This document shows, one piece after another, positions 8,319-16,376 of a DNA stretch of 58,778 nucleotides; the first letter of the stretch is position 1, and every line of letters starts with the position of its first letter. The notes beneath the pieces were generated by a model, which worked only from the letters and a program-made list of their open reading frames with translations, was not told where the DNA came from and ran no database searches. The stretch is from a virus. Made by a program: the position numbers and the translations under genes. Where the stretch lies: the IMG/VR virus record IMGVR_UViG_3300037847_006237, positions 1 to 58,778 of that record; one strand, 5' to 3'.

Positions 8319-10892
8319 ATGCCAAATACGACCTTCACAAACGCAACAGACTACGGTCCAGATGACAGTCTAAGTAGTGCTGTGACCGTTAGCGGTATTA
8401 CTGCTGGAGATGTTACTAATGTAAGACTTGAGATAGACTGGAACCCAAATGGCGGTGACGCATTTTGCGGAAACGATGCGTCTGGTAGCTCTCTTACTGT
8501 TACCGATCCAGACGGCAGCACCATCACTATATTTTCATACGGCGATAAAAGCGGTGCTGGCGCAAGGACAGATACGCACGATATAACTAGTAGTTTTGCG
8601 TCAACGTTTAACGGAAGTTACACGTTTAATCTAGAAGACGAAGACGCAATGGGGTGCAATACAATAGATGAAACAAGGGTTATAGTGACAACCTCGGCTA
8701 GCTCTGGACCGGGTAGTATCGCAGGGCTTGGTGTTGAAGTTCTAACGTTCAGCGGTCCCACTAACAACCCCGCCATTGCAGGTCTTGGGGCAGAGGTTTT
8801 AACTTTCGATGGGCCTAGTAACAACCCAAGCGTTGCGGGCCTTGGGGCAGAGGTTTTAACTTTCGATGGACCTACTAATAATCCAAGCGTAGCGGCTCTT
8901 GGTATCGAGATTTTGGGCGTACCCACGGGCGGTGGAGCTACCGGCGTGGTGACTAAGACAATAGGCACAAATTCTAGAGACTATTCTACCATATCTCTAT
9001 GGGAGGCTGATCTAGATAGCACAAGTGTATATGCAGCAGACGCAGAAGCTGTAGGAGAGTGCTATAATGATTCTACATTTGCTCCATTTACTATTAATGG
9101 AGGCGATTCAATAACGTTAAAAAGTGTAACATTAAAAGCTGCCGCAGGCGAGGTTCATGATGGAACTGCTGGCACAGGCGTTAAAGTTGAAACTACTGCT
9201 AACTGGCAACGGGCTGTATATCTTGGATCTAACGGGTATACCATACCAGTAAAAGTAGAAGGTATTGAAATTGTTCAAGCGCACAACAGCGCCTTTTCTG
9301 GAATAGCTGCTATATTCTCATACGCTCACAATAAAGTTTTTACAAAATGTATAATTCATTCTACCTATGAAGCTGAAACTAACGGGTTTGTTGGATTAAA
9401 TACGGGCCATTGGAAATCTTTTATATCTAATAATGTGATCTACAATGTTAAATATGGCCTAGCAGGAAATAATTATTATACTGGATCGAAGTATGTAAAC
9501 AACACAATAAACTCGAATAACGGTTACGCGCTCTCTACAAGAGAAGCTAACATATCTAAAAATACCATAAAAAACAATTTACTATTCCGTCGAGATGGTC
9601 TTGAGTCACATACAATACAGGGTAGCGTTCCATCTAATGTTGCCAATTGGGACACGAATATGGTTCAAAATGGAACAATGTACGGATCAAATCCGTATAC
9701 AGACGTTTCTATTGATAACATGTTTATATCCATAGTTGTTGGTAGCGAAGATTATCATCTAAGAAGTCAATTCGATTATGAAACCCCTTCTCCTGCTATT
9801 GGCATAGGGCTAAACCTTTCTTCGGAAACCTTTCTTGATTCTGGCGTTGCAACAGGATTTCATTCAGGGTTAGCAACAGAAGATATCGACTCTTTATCTA
9901 GGGGTCAAAACTGGGACATAGGCGCAGACCAAACTCCAACTACAATAACCAAAACTATTGGAACAAGCTCTAGGGACTACTCTACTATATCTTTATGGGA
10001 AGCAGACCTAGATAATACCGACGTTTACTTTTATGAAGATAGAGCAATAGGAGAATGTTATAACGACTCCACCTTTACTGAAACATTTAGTTTAAATAGC
10101 GGATCTACAATAGGCTTATTTTCCGTAAATTTAACCGCTCCTAAATCAGAGCGTCATGACGGAACCGCCGGAAGCGGAGTGACTATTACCCAGCCCGGAA
10201 GCTATCAAAAAATTTCCGTAACTGCCGATGTGCCTGTTTCTTTTGAATATCTAATATTCGATCAAGCAGGAACTTTTGGAGCAACCATGACTATTAATTC
10301 ATCAAGTTACTTATTCCATATGTCTAGATGCATAATTCATTCAGGCAAAAATTGGATGGTTAGAAACTTTTCAACTGCAATTATTGATAATAGTATATTT
10401 TACGATAGCGGTGACAGTGGTGGTCAGGGAGCGTCTATTTTTTCAAGTGGAGGAACGCTGGATTGCATAAATAATACGCTTGTGGATCATATACATGGAA
10501 TAACAAGAGATGCAGGAACTGTTACCGTGGTAAACTCTATAGTTGTTTCTGATCCTGCTAGCGGAAATCTAAGAGATACAGACTTTAGCGGAACAATAAC
10601 GCAAAAATATAACGCTTCTTCTGACTCTAGCGCGTCAGGAACAGGCTCTCTGACATCACAAGCCTTCGACCTAACTATGTTTCAAAGTATTTTAGCGGGA
10701 AGTGAAGATTATCACTTAAATCCTGAGTCTTCTGCTGTTAGGGCGGGCTATAACGCTTTGTCAGATTACGCCTCTTATGCCACAATAGCTACCGATATAG
10801 ACGGAATCACTAGATCTGCTGCGCAGGATTGGGACATGGGAGCAGACCAAACCGGCGCAGGCGGAGGTATGCTGTTACTCGGAGTAGGTTAA
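8319..10892 (+). CDS. Repeat-containing beta-helix virion protein (tailspike-like)
   Basis: This 857-residue protein follows AAAGGA. Residues 1-130 form a beta domain (DPDGSTITIFSYGD). Residues 134-200 are a 19-residue tandem repeat of the form IAGLGAEVLTFDGPTNNPS. The rest contains two related modules beginning TKTIGTNSRDYSTISLWEAD (about 211) and TKTIGTSSRDYSTISLWEAD (about 543). Each continues with short Asn-rich rungs (NNVIYNV, VNNTINSNNG, ISKNTIKNN) and closes with SEDYHL plus a Pro/Ala-rich end and DWD-GADQT. Such rungs predict right-handed parallel beta-helices as in phage tailspikes and polysaccharide-binding proteins. It probably contacts the host surface. No catalytic residues could be assigned. 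Confidence 0.65.
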   Translation: MPNTTFTNATDYGPDDSLSSAVTVSGITAGDVTNVRLEIDWNPNGGDAFCGNDASGSSLTVTDPDGSTITIFSYGDKSGAGARTDTHDITSSFASTFNGSYTFNLEDEDAMGCNTIDETRVIVTTSASSGPGSIAGLGVEVLTFSGPTNNPAIAGLGAEVLTFDGPSNNPSVAGLGAEVLTFDGPTNNPSVAALGIEILGVPTGGGATGVVTKTIGTNSRDYSTISLWEADLDSTSVYAADAEAVGECYNDSTFAPFTINGGDSITLKSVTLKAAAGEVHDGTAGTGVKVETTANWQRAVYLGSNGYTIPVKVEGIEIVQAHNSAFSGIAAIFSYAHNKVFTKCIIHSTYEAETNGFVGLNTGHWKSFISNNVIYNVKYGLAGNNYYTGSKYVNNTINSNNGYALSTREANISKNTIKNNLLFRRDGLESHTIQGSVPSNVANWDTNMVQNGTMYGSNPYTDVSIDNMFISIVVGSEDYHLRSQFDYETPSPAIGIGLNLSSETFLDSGVATGFHSGLATEDIDSLSRGQNWDIGADQTPTTITKTIGTSSRDYSTISLWEADLDNTDVYFYEDRAIGECYNDSTFTETFSLNSGSTIGLFSVNLTAPKSERHDGTAGSGVTITQPGSYQKISVTADVPVSFEYLIFDQAGTFGATMTINSSSYLFHMSRCIIHSGKNWMVRNFSTAIIDNSIFYDSGDSGGQGASIFSSGGTLDCINNTLVDHIHGITRDAGTVTVVNSIVVSDPASGNLRDTDFSGTITQKYNASSDSSASGTGSLTSQAFDLTMFQSILAGSEDYHLNPESSAVRAGYNALSDYASYATIATDIDGITRSAAQDWDMGADQTGAGGGMLLLGVG
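8718..8918 (+). repeat. 57-bp in-frame tandem repeat (19 residues)
   Basis: Three full units begin at 8718, 8775 and 8832, and a diverged partial unit begins at 8889. Each encodes a peptide of the form (I/V)AGLGxEVLTFxGPxNNPx. The second and third units are nearly identical in DNA, which points to recent duplication or slippage. They form a repetitive link between the N-terminal beta domain and the beta-helix modules of the spike-like protein. Confidence 0.85.
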
Positions 10893-10912
10893 AGAAAAAC
10901 GAAAGGATAAAA

Positions 10913-11479
10913 ATGAATAAAGACTCAAGCAAAACAAGTTCACATGACTCAGACGCAAGATTAAAGCAGTTAGAAGAATTGCAATCAAAAATGAGCGGAA
11001 GGACAGCAGCAAGTACAACAACATCTTTTCCTAGATATATAAAGCCTTGGAATGGTACACCTTTAGAGTTTGTAAAACTAAATGAAGGCGCAAAAACCCC
11101 TACAAAAGCAAATGAGTCTGATGCTGGCTTTGACCTTTACGCCTCTCATGGTGCTATATTAGAGAAACATACACATAAGCTAATTAAGACAGGTATATCT
11201 ATGGCTATACCTAAAGGGTATGTTGGCTTGATTTGGCCGCGATCAGGTATGGCTTACAAGTATGGTATAGATGTTTTTGCTGGCGTGATTGACAGTGGAT
11301 ACAGGGGGGACATTGGTGTTATACTTTACAATTCTCAATATAGTAATTACAATGTAGAAAAGGGCGACAGAATTGCTCAACTCGTATTGCAAAAAGTAGA
11401 AAACTTTGAACTTTTAGAAGTGTCTAATCTAAACGAGGCAGACAGGCAAGAAAACGGTTTTGGAAGTACAGGTAAATAG
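10913..11479 (+). CDS. dut: dUTP diphosphatase (dUTPase)
   Basis: This trimeric-type dUTPase hydrolyses dUTP to dUMP and diphosphate, keeping uracil out of DNA and feeding dTMP synthesis. All five family motifs are present in order: SDAGFDLYA, WPRSGMAYKYGI, GVIDSGYRGDIGVIL, GDRIAQLVL and NGFGSTGK. The start at 10913 follows GAAAGGA and gives 188 residues; the frame is open upstream into the spike gene but without a good site. Residues 1-35 are a Ser-rich charged extension before the core. It sits with nrdJ and phoH among virion genes. Confidence 0.93.
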   Translation: MNKDSSKTSSHDSDARLKQLEELQSKMSGRTAASTTTSFPRYIKPWNGTPLEFVKLNEGAKTPTKANESDAGFDLYASHGAILEKHTHKLIKTGISMAIPKGYVGLIWPRSGMAYKYGIDVFAGVIDSGYRGDIGVILYNSQYSNYNVEKGDRIAQLVLQKVENFELLEVSNLNEADRQENGFGSTGK

Positions 11480-13411
11480 ATGACAGCTAATACACCATAT
11501 AATACCAATACTCAAGGTATACCTTTTAATGCTCCAAGTCACAGAGTAGCGTCTTACTGCCAAGCTGTTTTTGTATGGGAAAGAAACACAGAAGAAGAAC
11601 TTAGCTACCCTTATGACCCAACTGAAAATTCATTGTTTTTAAAAGGGGTGCAGGCAGTTGGAACTTCTTCTAGCTTAAATCCAAGTTCGTTGTCTGATAC
11701 TGGAAGATTCCAAAAACAGGCAGTTAGATATGGAGAAACAGAATACGAGATAACCATTGAAAGGGTTCTTGGATTTGAATCAGAGATGTTTTATCGTGTT
11801 TACGGGAATAATGACCCAACCGAATATCCCGCTCAGTACGCTGATGACTACAAAGAAAATCACCTTTTAAATAAAAAAAATATGGGAAGTAGAGGGTATC
11901 CTGTAAAGGACGGGTCTGACTATCTTTCGTTAAGAAATTATGATATAACAATACTATATACGCCTGATAGGTTTCCTAGAGTAGGCAACGCTGTAAACAG
12001 ACCAACGTTTGATAGTAATGAGCCAGAATTGTATCTTTCTGAGGCTTCTGATAATTTAAACACTGGCGATACGCCTACAATTATATCTAGTCCATTTAGG
12101 ACGCAGGATTTTCAACCTACAGAAACTACAAAGAGTAAAGCCGAACTAGAAATTAATCCGGTTCCAGACACTAAACCTATAACCGGCGGGTTTGTTGAAG
12201 ATGGTGGGATAGATCCGCTAGCTGGCTCAGGAGGCTCGGTAGAAGACAATGATAGATACGATGTAATATCTATGACTTATAGAAACTGCCTCATATCCTC
12301 CATTAGCTACGATATTGGCATAGACGGCATAACAGAGTCTATTATTTTGACATCTAAGAATTTAGTTCACAACATTAATAATTCTGCGGGAGGAAGAGAT
12401 CCAAAAGATATTAGATACTATAATCTTCCAAACAAAGAGTTCTTTTCGGTTCAAGCAAACTATAGATATCCAGATAATCCTGTTTATCTATGGAAAAAGA
12501 TAGAAGACGACCCACTTTCTGCAAATTTTGGAAAGGTTACTACTACTCAATATTCGGAAACAAACCCAGAAGAGGGAGACGCAGTTGAATCACTCAACTG
12601 GTACAGAGTCAAGGCCAAGTCTCAAGAAGGGATGTCTGTGCGTAGGCATCATATAGATATACTAAGAGATTCGTATGGGCCTTCTAGCCTGCCAACAGAA
12701 GTAAGCAATCTATTCGATCTAGAAGTTACTTACGAAGCTGAAATAGGAACAGAATATACAAACAGAACAGAAAATGGTCAAATAACCTCGCCTGATGTCA
12801 CTAGAAGAAGAAAAAATCTAGCTATAACATCTATAAACATAGAACTATCTTTTAATTATGAAGAACTACCGAATATTGGCAAAAGAGCCGGTAGCATTAG
12901 AGAAAAAGAGCATGAAGTAAACAGATTCAAATACTTGTCCCTACCTGTAGAGGTTACATGCTCGTTTGAAGGAATTACGAGACAGGGGTTGCCTTACTGG
13001 AACTTCCTGCACGAATATAGCAATCTTTCCGATCCGAATCAGGCAGATTTTGACTCTATTAGAAACGTAGATAATATTTACACAAAGGCAGCGGGCATAA
13101 AAAAATACAACGACGCTGACATGAATCATTTGACTGATTGGATGCAGCCAGACAGAGAAATAAAATTAGTAGCTAGAGCTATATATGATTCACAAGAGAA
13201 GTTTTTTCTTTGGGATTTGGGAAAACGTAATTATCTTGTTGACATATCTACTTCTGGCGGAGACACATCTGGTGGAGAAGTAACAACCACACTAACCTAT
13301 ACTAATTCTTATAGCGATGCAGTATTAACCAAAGGAGACTATAACGAAAGCGGCGCTGGAGTAGTGATAGTTCCGTACGATATAGACTATCCAAGTGACG
13401 AACCCTTATAA
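11480..13411 (+). CDS. Large virion protein, possibly tail-tube-like
   Basis: This 643-residue beta-rich protein starts directly after the dut stop. Its C-terminal third (REIKLVARAIYD, EKFFLWDLGKRNYLVDIS, SGGDTSGGE, TLTYTNSYSD) has strand patterns like tail-tube or sheath-associated proteins. A middle region (RNCLISSISYDIGIDGITESIILTSK) resembles the strand-turn-strand core seen in similar phage structural proteins. There is no signal peptide or enzyme motif. The location between dut and phoH and the composition point to a structural role; the specific part of the particle is uncertain. Confidence 0.5.
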   Translation: MTANTPYNTNTQGIPFNAPSHRVASYCQAVFVWERNTEEELSYPYDPTENSLFLKGVQAVGTSSSLNPSSLSDTGRFQKQAVRYGETEYEITIERVLGFESEMFYRVYGNNDPTEYPAQYADDYKENHLLNKKNMGSRGYPVKDGSDYLSLRNYDITILYTPDRFPRVGNAVNRPTFDSNEPELYLSEASDNLNTGDTPTIISSPFRTQDFQPTETTKSKAELEINPVPDTKPITGGFVEDGGIDPLAGSGGSVEDNDRYDVISMTYRNCLISSISYDIGIDGITESIILTSKNLVHNINNSAGGRDPKDIRYYNLPNKEFFSVQANYRYPDNPVYLWKKIEDDPLSANFGKVTTTQYSETNPEEGDAVESLNWYRVKAKSQEGMSVRRHHIDILRDSYGPSSLPTEVSNLFDLEVTYEAEIGTEYTNRTENGQITSPDVTRRRKNLAITSINIELSFNYEELPNIGKRAGSIREKEHEVNRFKYLSLPVEVTCSFEGITRQGLPYWNFLHEYSNLSDPNQADFDSIRNVDNIYTKAAGIKKYNDADMNHLTDWMQPDREIKLVARAIYDSQEKFFLWDLGKRNYLVDISTSGGDTSGGEVTTTLTYTNSYSDAVLTKGDYNESGAGVVIVPYDIDYPSDEPL

Positions 13412-13420
13412 AGGCAAAAT

Positions 13421-14095
13421 ATGCGAAAAAAATCCCACAGCCAAAACAGGTCTAAAAAGAATTCGCCTGAGAAGGTAAAAATAGTACAAGGAAAAACAGA
13501 AAATCAAGACAGCTACATACGAGCGATTATAGAAAATGACGTTATTTTCTGTACGGGGCCAAGCGGGTCTGGTAAATCTTTTATACCATCTGGGATAGCG
13601 GCCCAAAAACTACACAGCGGTCAAACAGAAAATGTAATCGTTACAAGACCGCTTGTATGCTCTGGAAAAGAAATAGGATCTTTACCGGGAGAGTTAAACG
13701 AAAAAATAGCTCCTTATTTATTACCCATGAAAGAAAATATAAAGTTCTTTTTGGGACGGGCGTACTACGGACAGTATGAAAACGAAAACAGGATAAAGTA
13801 TTTACCTTTAGAGGTAATGAGAGGTAGTACCTTTAACGATTCATACATGATACTAGACGAAGCACAAAATTGTAGCATGGACCAAATAAAGATGTTTATA
13901 ACAAGAATGGGTAAAAATTCTAAGGTAATAATCAACGGAGACGTGAGACAAACAGACATACGCTCAGTAAGCGGTCTGTATGAGTGTATAGATAGGCTGA
14001 AAGACGTAGAGGGAGTTGCTGTTTGCAGTCTAACTAATCAAGATATACAGAGAAATGGAATTATTGGAAGAATTTTAAATGCTTTAGAAAATTAG
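13421..14095 (+). CDS. phoH: PhoH-like ATPase
   Basis: This 224-residue P-loop protein of the PhoH family has a Walker A GPSGSGKS at 46-53, VTRPLV just after it, a Walker B MILDEAQN at about 143-150, and a sensor-like KVIINGDVRQTD near 180. The length fits the single-domain phage PhoH proteins. PhoH-like ATPases are widespread in phages; roles in RNA handling or phosphate stress have been suggested, but the function is not settled. It is the last gene before the promoter-hairpin gap at 14.1 kb. Confidence 0.9.
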   Translation: MRKKSHSQNRSKKNSPEKVKIVQGKTENQDSYIRAIIENDVIFCTGPSGSGKSFIPSGIAAQKLHSGQTENVIVTRPLVCSGKEIGSLPGELNEKIAPYLLPMKENIKFFLGRAYYGQYENENRIKYLPLEVMRGSTFNDSYMILDEAQNCSMDQIKMFITRMGKNSKVIINGDVRQTDIRSVSGLYECIDRLKDVEGVAVCSLTNQDIQRNGIIGRILNALEN

Positions 14096-14117
14096 TGTGA
14101 TTTTTTAAGCTTGTGGA

Positions 14118-14123
14118 TATAAT
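14118..14123 (+). promoter_or_regulatory. -10 box (TATAAT) of the replication-operon promoter
   Basis: A perfect TATAAT lies in the 74-nt gap after phoH and is followed by AGAGG. No good -35 hexamer stands 16-18 nt upstream (GTGTGA or TGTGAT), so it may need an activator or a phage-modified polymerase. Transcription would begin at about 14129-14131, at the first bases of the GC-rich hairpin. The context TATAATAGA matches that of the nrdJ promoter. Confidence 0.5.
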
Positions 14124-14127
14124 AGAG

Positions 14128-14145
14128 GGCGGCTAGGTAGCCGCC
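14128..14145 (+). terminator. GC-rich hairpin: terminator or 5'-mRNA cap hairpin
   Basis: GGCGGCT and AGCCGCC form a perfect 7-bp stem around the tetraloop AGGT. The following TTCTTG is only a weak U tract, so termination of the upstream transcript may be partial. The hairpin starts 5 nt after the TATAAT box, so the new transcript would begin with this stem. A 5'-terminal stem is known to protect mRNAs from decay. Both uses are possible. Confidence 0.55.
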
Positions 14146-14159
14146 TTCTTGACTTAAAC

Positions 14160-14164
14160 GGAGG
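14160..14164 (+). promoter_or_regulatory. Perfect Shine-Dalgarno GGAGG
   Basis: GGAGG is followed by five A residues and the ATG at 14170. It is one of the strongest ribosome sites in the window; most genes here use AAGGA, GAGG or stop-start overlaps instead. It fixes the start of the zinc-ribbon gene and suggests high translation of the first gene of the operon. Confidence 0.8.
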
Positions 14165-14169
14165 AAAAA

Positions 14170-14511
14170 ATGCCGACATACGATTTTGAATGTGAACCTT
14201 GCGCTTATTATACTGAAATTGTACAGGGTCCATCAGAGCCAAGCACCCTTATCTGCCCGCTTTGCCAAGAAAAAAACTTAAAAAAGGTTTTTATCAACGC
14301 TCCACACGTTTCTGTTAGAGGCGAGGTAAAGACAATGGGTCAGCAGGCAGACAAGAATACAAGGAACATGGGTAGATACGAACTAGAAGATAAAAACAGA
14401 GCAAACAATATGGATGTGCATAAGAAACATAAAGAGGTTTCTGCCAAAAGAAGAAAGATAAACAAAATGACCCCACAACAAAAAATTAAATGGATTAGGG
14501 ATGGTGACTGA
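14170..14511 (+). CDS. FmdB-like zinc-ribbon protein
   Basis: This 113-residue protein begins MPTYDFECEPC, the typical opening of FmdB-type zinc ribbons. Two Cys pairs (CEPC at 8-11 and CPLC at 36-39) would bind one zinc. The remainder is charged and helical, rich in Lys, Arg and Asn. FmdB-like ribbons were first linked to transcription control, and phage versions are of unknown role. As first gene after the 14.1-kb promoter with a perfect ribosome site it could be a regulator, but that is inference. Its stop overlaps the next start (TGATG). Confidence 0.75.
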   Translation: MPTYDFECEPCAYYTEIVQGPSEPSTLICPLCQEKNLKKVFINAPHVSVRGEVKTMGQQADKNTRNMGRYELEDKNRANNMDVHKKHKEVSAKRRKINKMTPQQKIKWIRDGD

Positions 14512-14756
14512 TGCCTTTTATAGATGAAATACCAAACGGTCTTCCTAGGTCTGAACAACCTCATCACGCAACCGTGACCATGAAGATCGACATTAGAAAA
14601 ATGCTAGATAACGGAAATTTAGATAGCTGCGTACTAGGAAACGAAGCTTTAGAAAAGTATGGAATATCTAACAAGCTGCAAATCTGTGTTTCTGGAGTGA
14701 CAGAAGCGGCCTGCATTAGGAACTTAATAACAATGCTGGAGAAAATGAATGGATAA
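14511..14756 (+). CDS. Small hypothetical protein
   Basis: This 81-residue protein overlaps the previous stop by one base and is overlapped by the next gene. A Pro-rich start (DEIPNGLPRSEQP) is followed by VTMKIDIRKML and a helix-rich end (GVTEAACIRNLITMLEKMN). There are two isolated Cys and no metal motif. The tight packing supports a real gene. The function is not recognised. Confidence 0.55.
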   Translation: MPFIDEIPNGLPRSEQPHHATVTMKIDIRKMLDNGNLDSCVLGNEALEKYGISNKLQICVSGVTEAACIRNLITMLEKMNG

Positions 14757-15084
14757 ATTTGATAATTCAGAACCAAAAGAAATGGTCAGAAATTTTTATG
14801 ACATCAATGGTAAGAGTTTAGTAGAAAAAGATCAAGAAAACTATGTTGCTAAAATGACGTTTGATAAAGCTAGGGGAGAGAAAACAGCATTTTACTTTAT
14901 AAAAACATATAGAGGTCAGCTATTAGATCCTCATGCTAATGATAAAAATATTTCTCAAATGAAACGAAGAACTTTTGTAGAAAAAAGAGTCAACGCTAAG
15001 TGCTTTGATAACTATGTTAAGTATCTACAAACAAAAAACAGAACCTACTTTACTAGATCTCGACGACTATCTATGGAGAATTAA
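14749..15084 (+). CDS. Hypothetical basic protein
   Basis: This 111-residue basic protein overlaps the previous gene by 8 nt and ends exactly where the next starts. It contains KTAFYFIKTYRGQLLDPHAND and a very basic C-terminus (KRRTFVEKRVNAKCF, TRSRRLS), which would suit nucleic-acid contact. There is no membrane segment. Function unknown; position at the head of the replication operon suggests an accessory role. Confidence 0.55.
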   Translation: MDKFDNSEPKEMVRNFYDINGKSLVEKDQENYVAKMTFDKARGEKTAFYFIKTYRGQLLDPHANDKNISQMKRRTFVEKRVNAKCFDNYVKYLQTKNRTYFTRSRRLSMEN

Positions 15085-15426
15085 ATGAAAAAGGGTCCAC
15101 TTTCTAAAAAAGAAAAAGCTTATATTACTGCAAACTACCTAGACACTACGCCCACAGTCATGGCGGGAGACATGGATAGATCGGTACATGTAGTAGATAA
15201 ATTTGTTTCTACTTTAAGCTTTGAAAAAAACACAGAAGAAAAAGCTTCTACCGTTGAGCCTTCGGAAAAAGTAGGTAGTACATCTAGTTTGTTCGCAAGG
15301 AATAAAAAGCAAGGCGTTACCGTGATGACAGAAGCAGCGTCTGCAAAAAGTGACCAAGCCAGAACTTTCAACAGGACTCCTCCCAAAAGACAAAGAGGAA
15401 TGATTCATACAATAAAAAAGGATTGA
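15085..15426 (+). CDS. Putative HTH-like DNA-binding protein
   Basis: This 113-residue protein follows GGAGA. Residues 5-42 (LSKKEKAYITANYLDTTPTV, MAGDMDRSVHVVDKFVSTL) resemble a short helix-turn-helix of the kind in Myb- or GcrA-like phage proteins, where a basic helix and an ANY turn precede a recognition helix. The rest is low-complexity, Ser/Thr/Lys-rich and ends with a basic PPKRQRG stretch. It may be a small transcription or DNA-binding factor. The domain call rests on pattern only. Confidence 0.45.
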   Translation: MKKGPLSKKEKAYITANYLDTTPTVMAGDMDRSVHVVDKFVSTLSFEKNTEEKASTVEPSEKVGSTSSLFARNKKQGVTVMTEAASAKSDQARTFNRTPPKRQRGMIHTIKKD

Positions 15427-15427
15427 C

Positions 15428-15943
15428 ATGATTTGTACGCATAGAGATCAGTACATGAAAATGCTAACTAGATCAGAAATGATGATCAGTTGGAAGATAA
15501 AGTTGTCAGATGGTACTGATGTTTACGGTGATTATGATAGACCCGACACAAAAAATCCTTGGATAAGGCTGTCAGAACACTGCAAAGACAATGATCTTCT
15601 TATAACAAGAGTAGAGTTACACATGTTTGGAACTCCCAAGCTAGTGTTTTTTGAAGACGAGAACGGTCTTGATGGTATTTCTATCATGAGGGGCATAGCA
15701 AAAGAACAATCTATGACAGGAGACCATTCCGAATCTTTTCAAACTTTGACAGTCTCTCTATTGAGGGACTGCTGCTCTTGGGTAGATGTGAAAAAATACA
15801 CATGGCCCATAAACGAGCTTGAAGAATTTAATCAAGTTAGAGCAGTAACTAAACAAAACTTAGAATACATGATTTTCAAAAATGGATCAGAAAAACTCAA
15901 AAACCCAAAAGTACAAGAGCTTATCCACGGGACAGCCTTGTAA
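15428..15943 (+). CDS. Hypothetical protein
   Basis: This 171-residue protein has AAAGGA before the ATG. It has mixed alpha/beta character (MISWKIKLSDGTDVYGDYDRP, LITRVELHMFG, KLVFFEDENGL), with Trp and Cys residues (RDCCSW) but no clear metal site. Its last 62 nt are overlapped by the next gene in another frame, so both must be constrained there. Function not recognised; it lies directly upstream of the recombinase gene group. Confidence 0.55.
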   Translation: MICTHRDQYMKMLTRSEMMISWKIKLSDGTDVYGDYDRPDTKNPWIRLSEHCKDNDLLITRVELHMFGTPKLVFFEDENGLDGISIMRGIAKEQSMTGDHSESFQTLTVSLLRDCCSWVDVKKYTWPINELEEFNQVRAVTKQNLEYMIFKNGSEKLKNPKVQELIHGTAL

Positions 15944-16376
15944 TGCTGCACAATACTGTGCAGAACTTGTTTGTTTAAGAAAGAGAGAAAGAGAGAATAA
16001 GGGCAGTTTAGAATTTAAGTTTTGGAACAAGTCTCAAAAAGAACAGTATCAAACCAATATAAGGGTTGCAAATATACTTATCAAAAAGTATAATGAAAAG
16101 GCTCTGGTTAGATACCTTAATAGTCCTAGCGGAAAAAATATCTATTCGCTAGGATTTTTACATAAGTCTAAGAAATTTGTTTTGGCCTTGAATTTTGTAG
16201 ACGAAGGTGTGGCGAAGTGTTTTGAAATATTGAACTCTCAAAGCAACAAACCAGAACCAAAGCAAGAAGAACCTAAAAAAGAGTTAGTGTTTAAGCATAA
16301 GAAAATCAAGGCTAAAAAGAATTCTTTATTTTCAAAACTAAGGAAGATAGATGGCAAAAACAATAAAAAAAGATAG
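15882..16376 (+). CDS. Conserved-looking phage protein with N-terminal Cys cluster
   Basis: This 164-residue protein starts inside the previous gene. Residues 20-32 carry three Cys (PCNAAQYCAELVC) followed by a very basic RKRERE helix, which suggests a small metal or nucleic-acid binding element. A compact domain follows (NIRVANILIKKYNEKALVRYL, YSLGFLHKSKKFVLALNF), then a linker and a Lys-rich tail (FKHKKIKAKKNSL). It overlaps the RecA-like gene by 26 nt, and translational coupling suggests a link to recombination. The exact role is unknown. Confidence 0.5.
   Translation: MDQKNSKTQKYKSLSTGQPCNAAQYCAELVCLRKRERENKGSLEFKFWNKSQKEQYQTNIRVANILIKKYNEKALVRYLNSPSGKNIYSLGFLHKSKKFVLALNFVDEGVAKCFEILNSQSNKPEPKQEEPKKELVFKHKKIKAKKNSLFSKLRKIDGKNNKKR

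Noticed and set aside
8718-8918. CRISPR-like array
   Set aside because: The repeats are directly adjacent without spacers, stay in frame and code for a peptide repeat.
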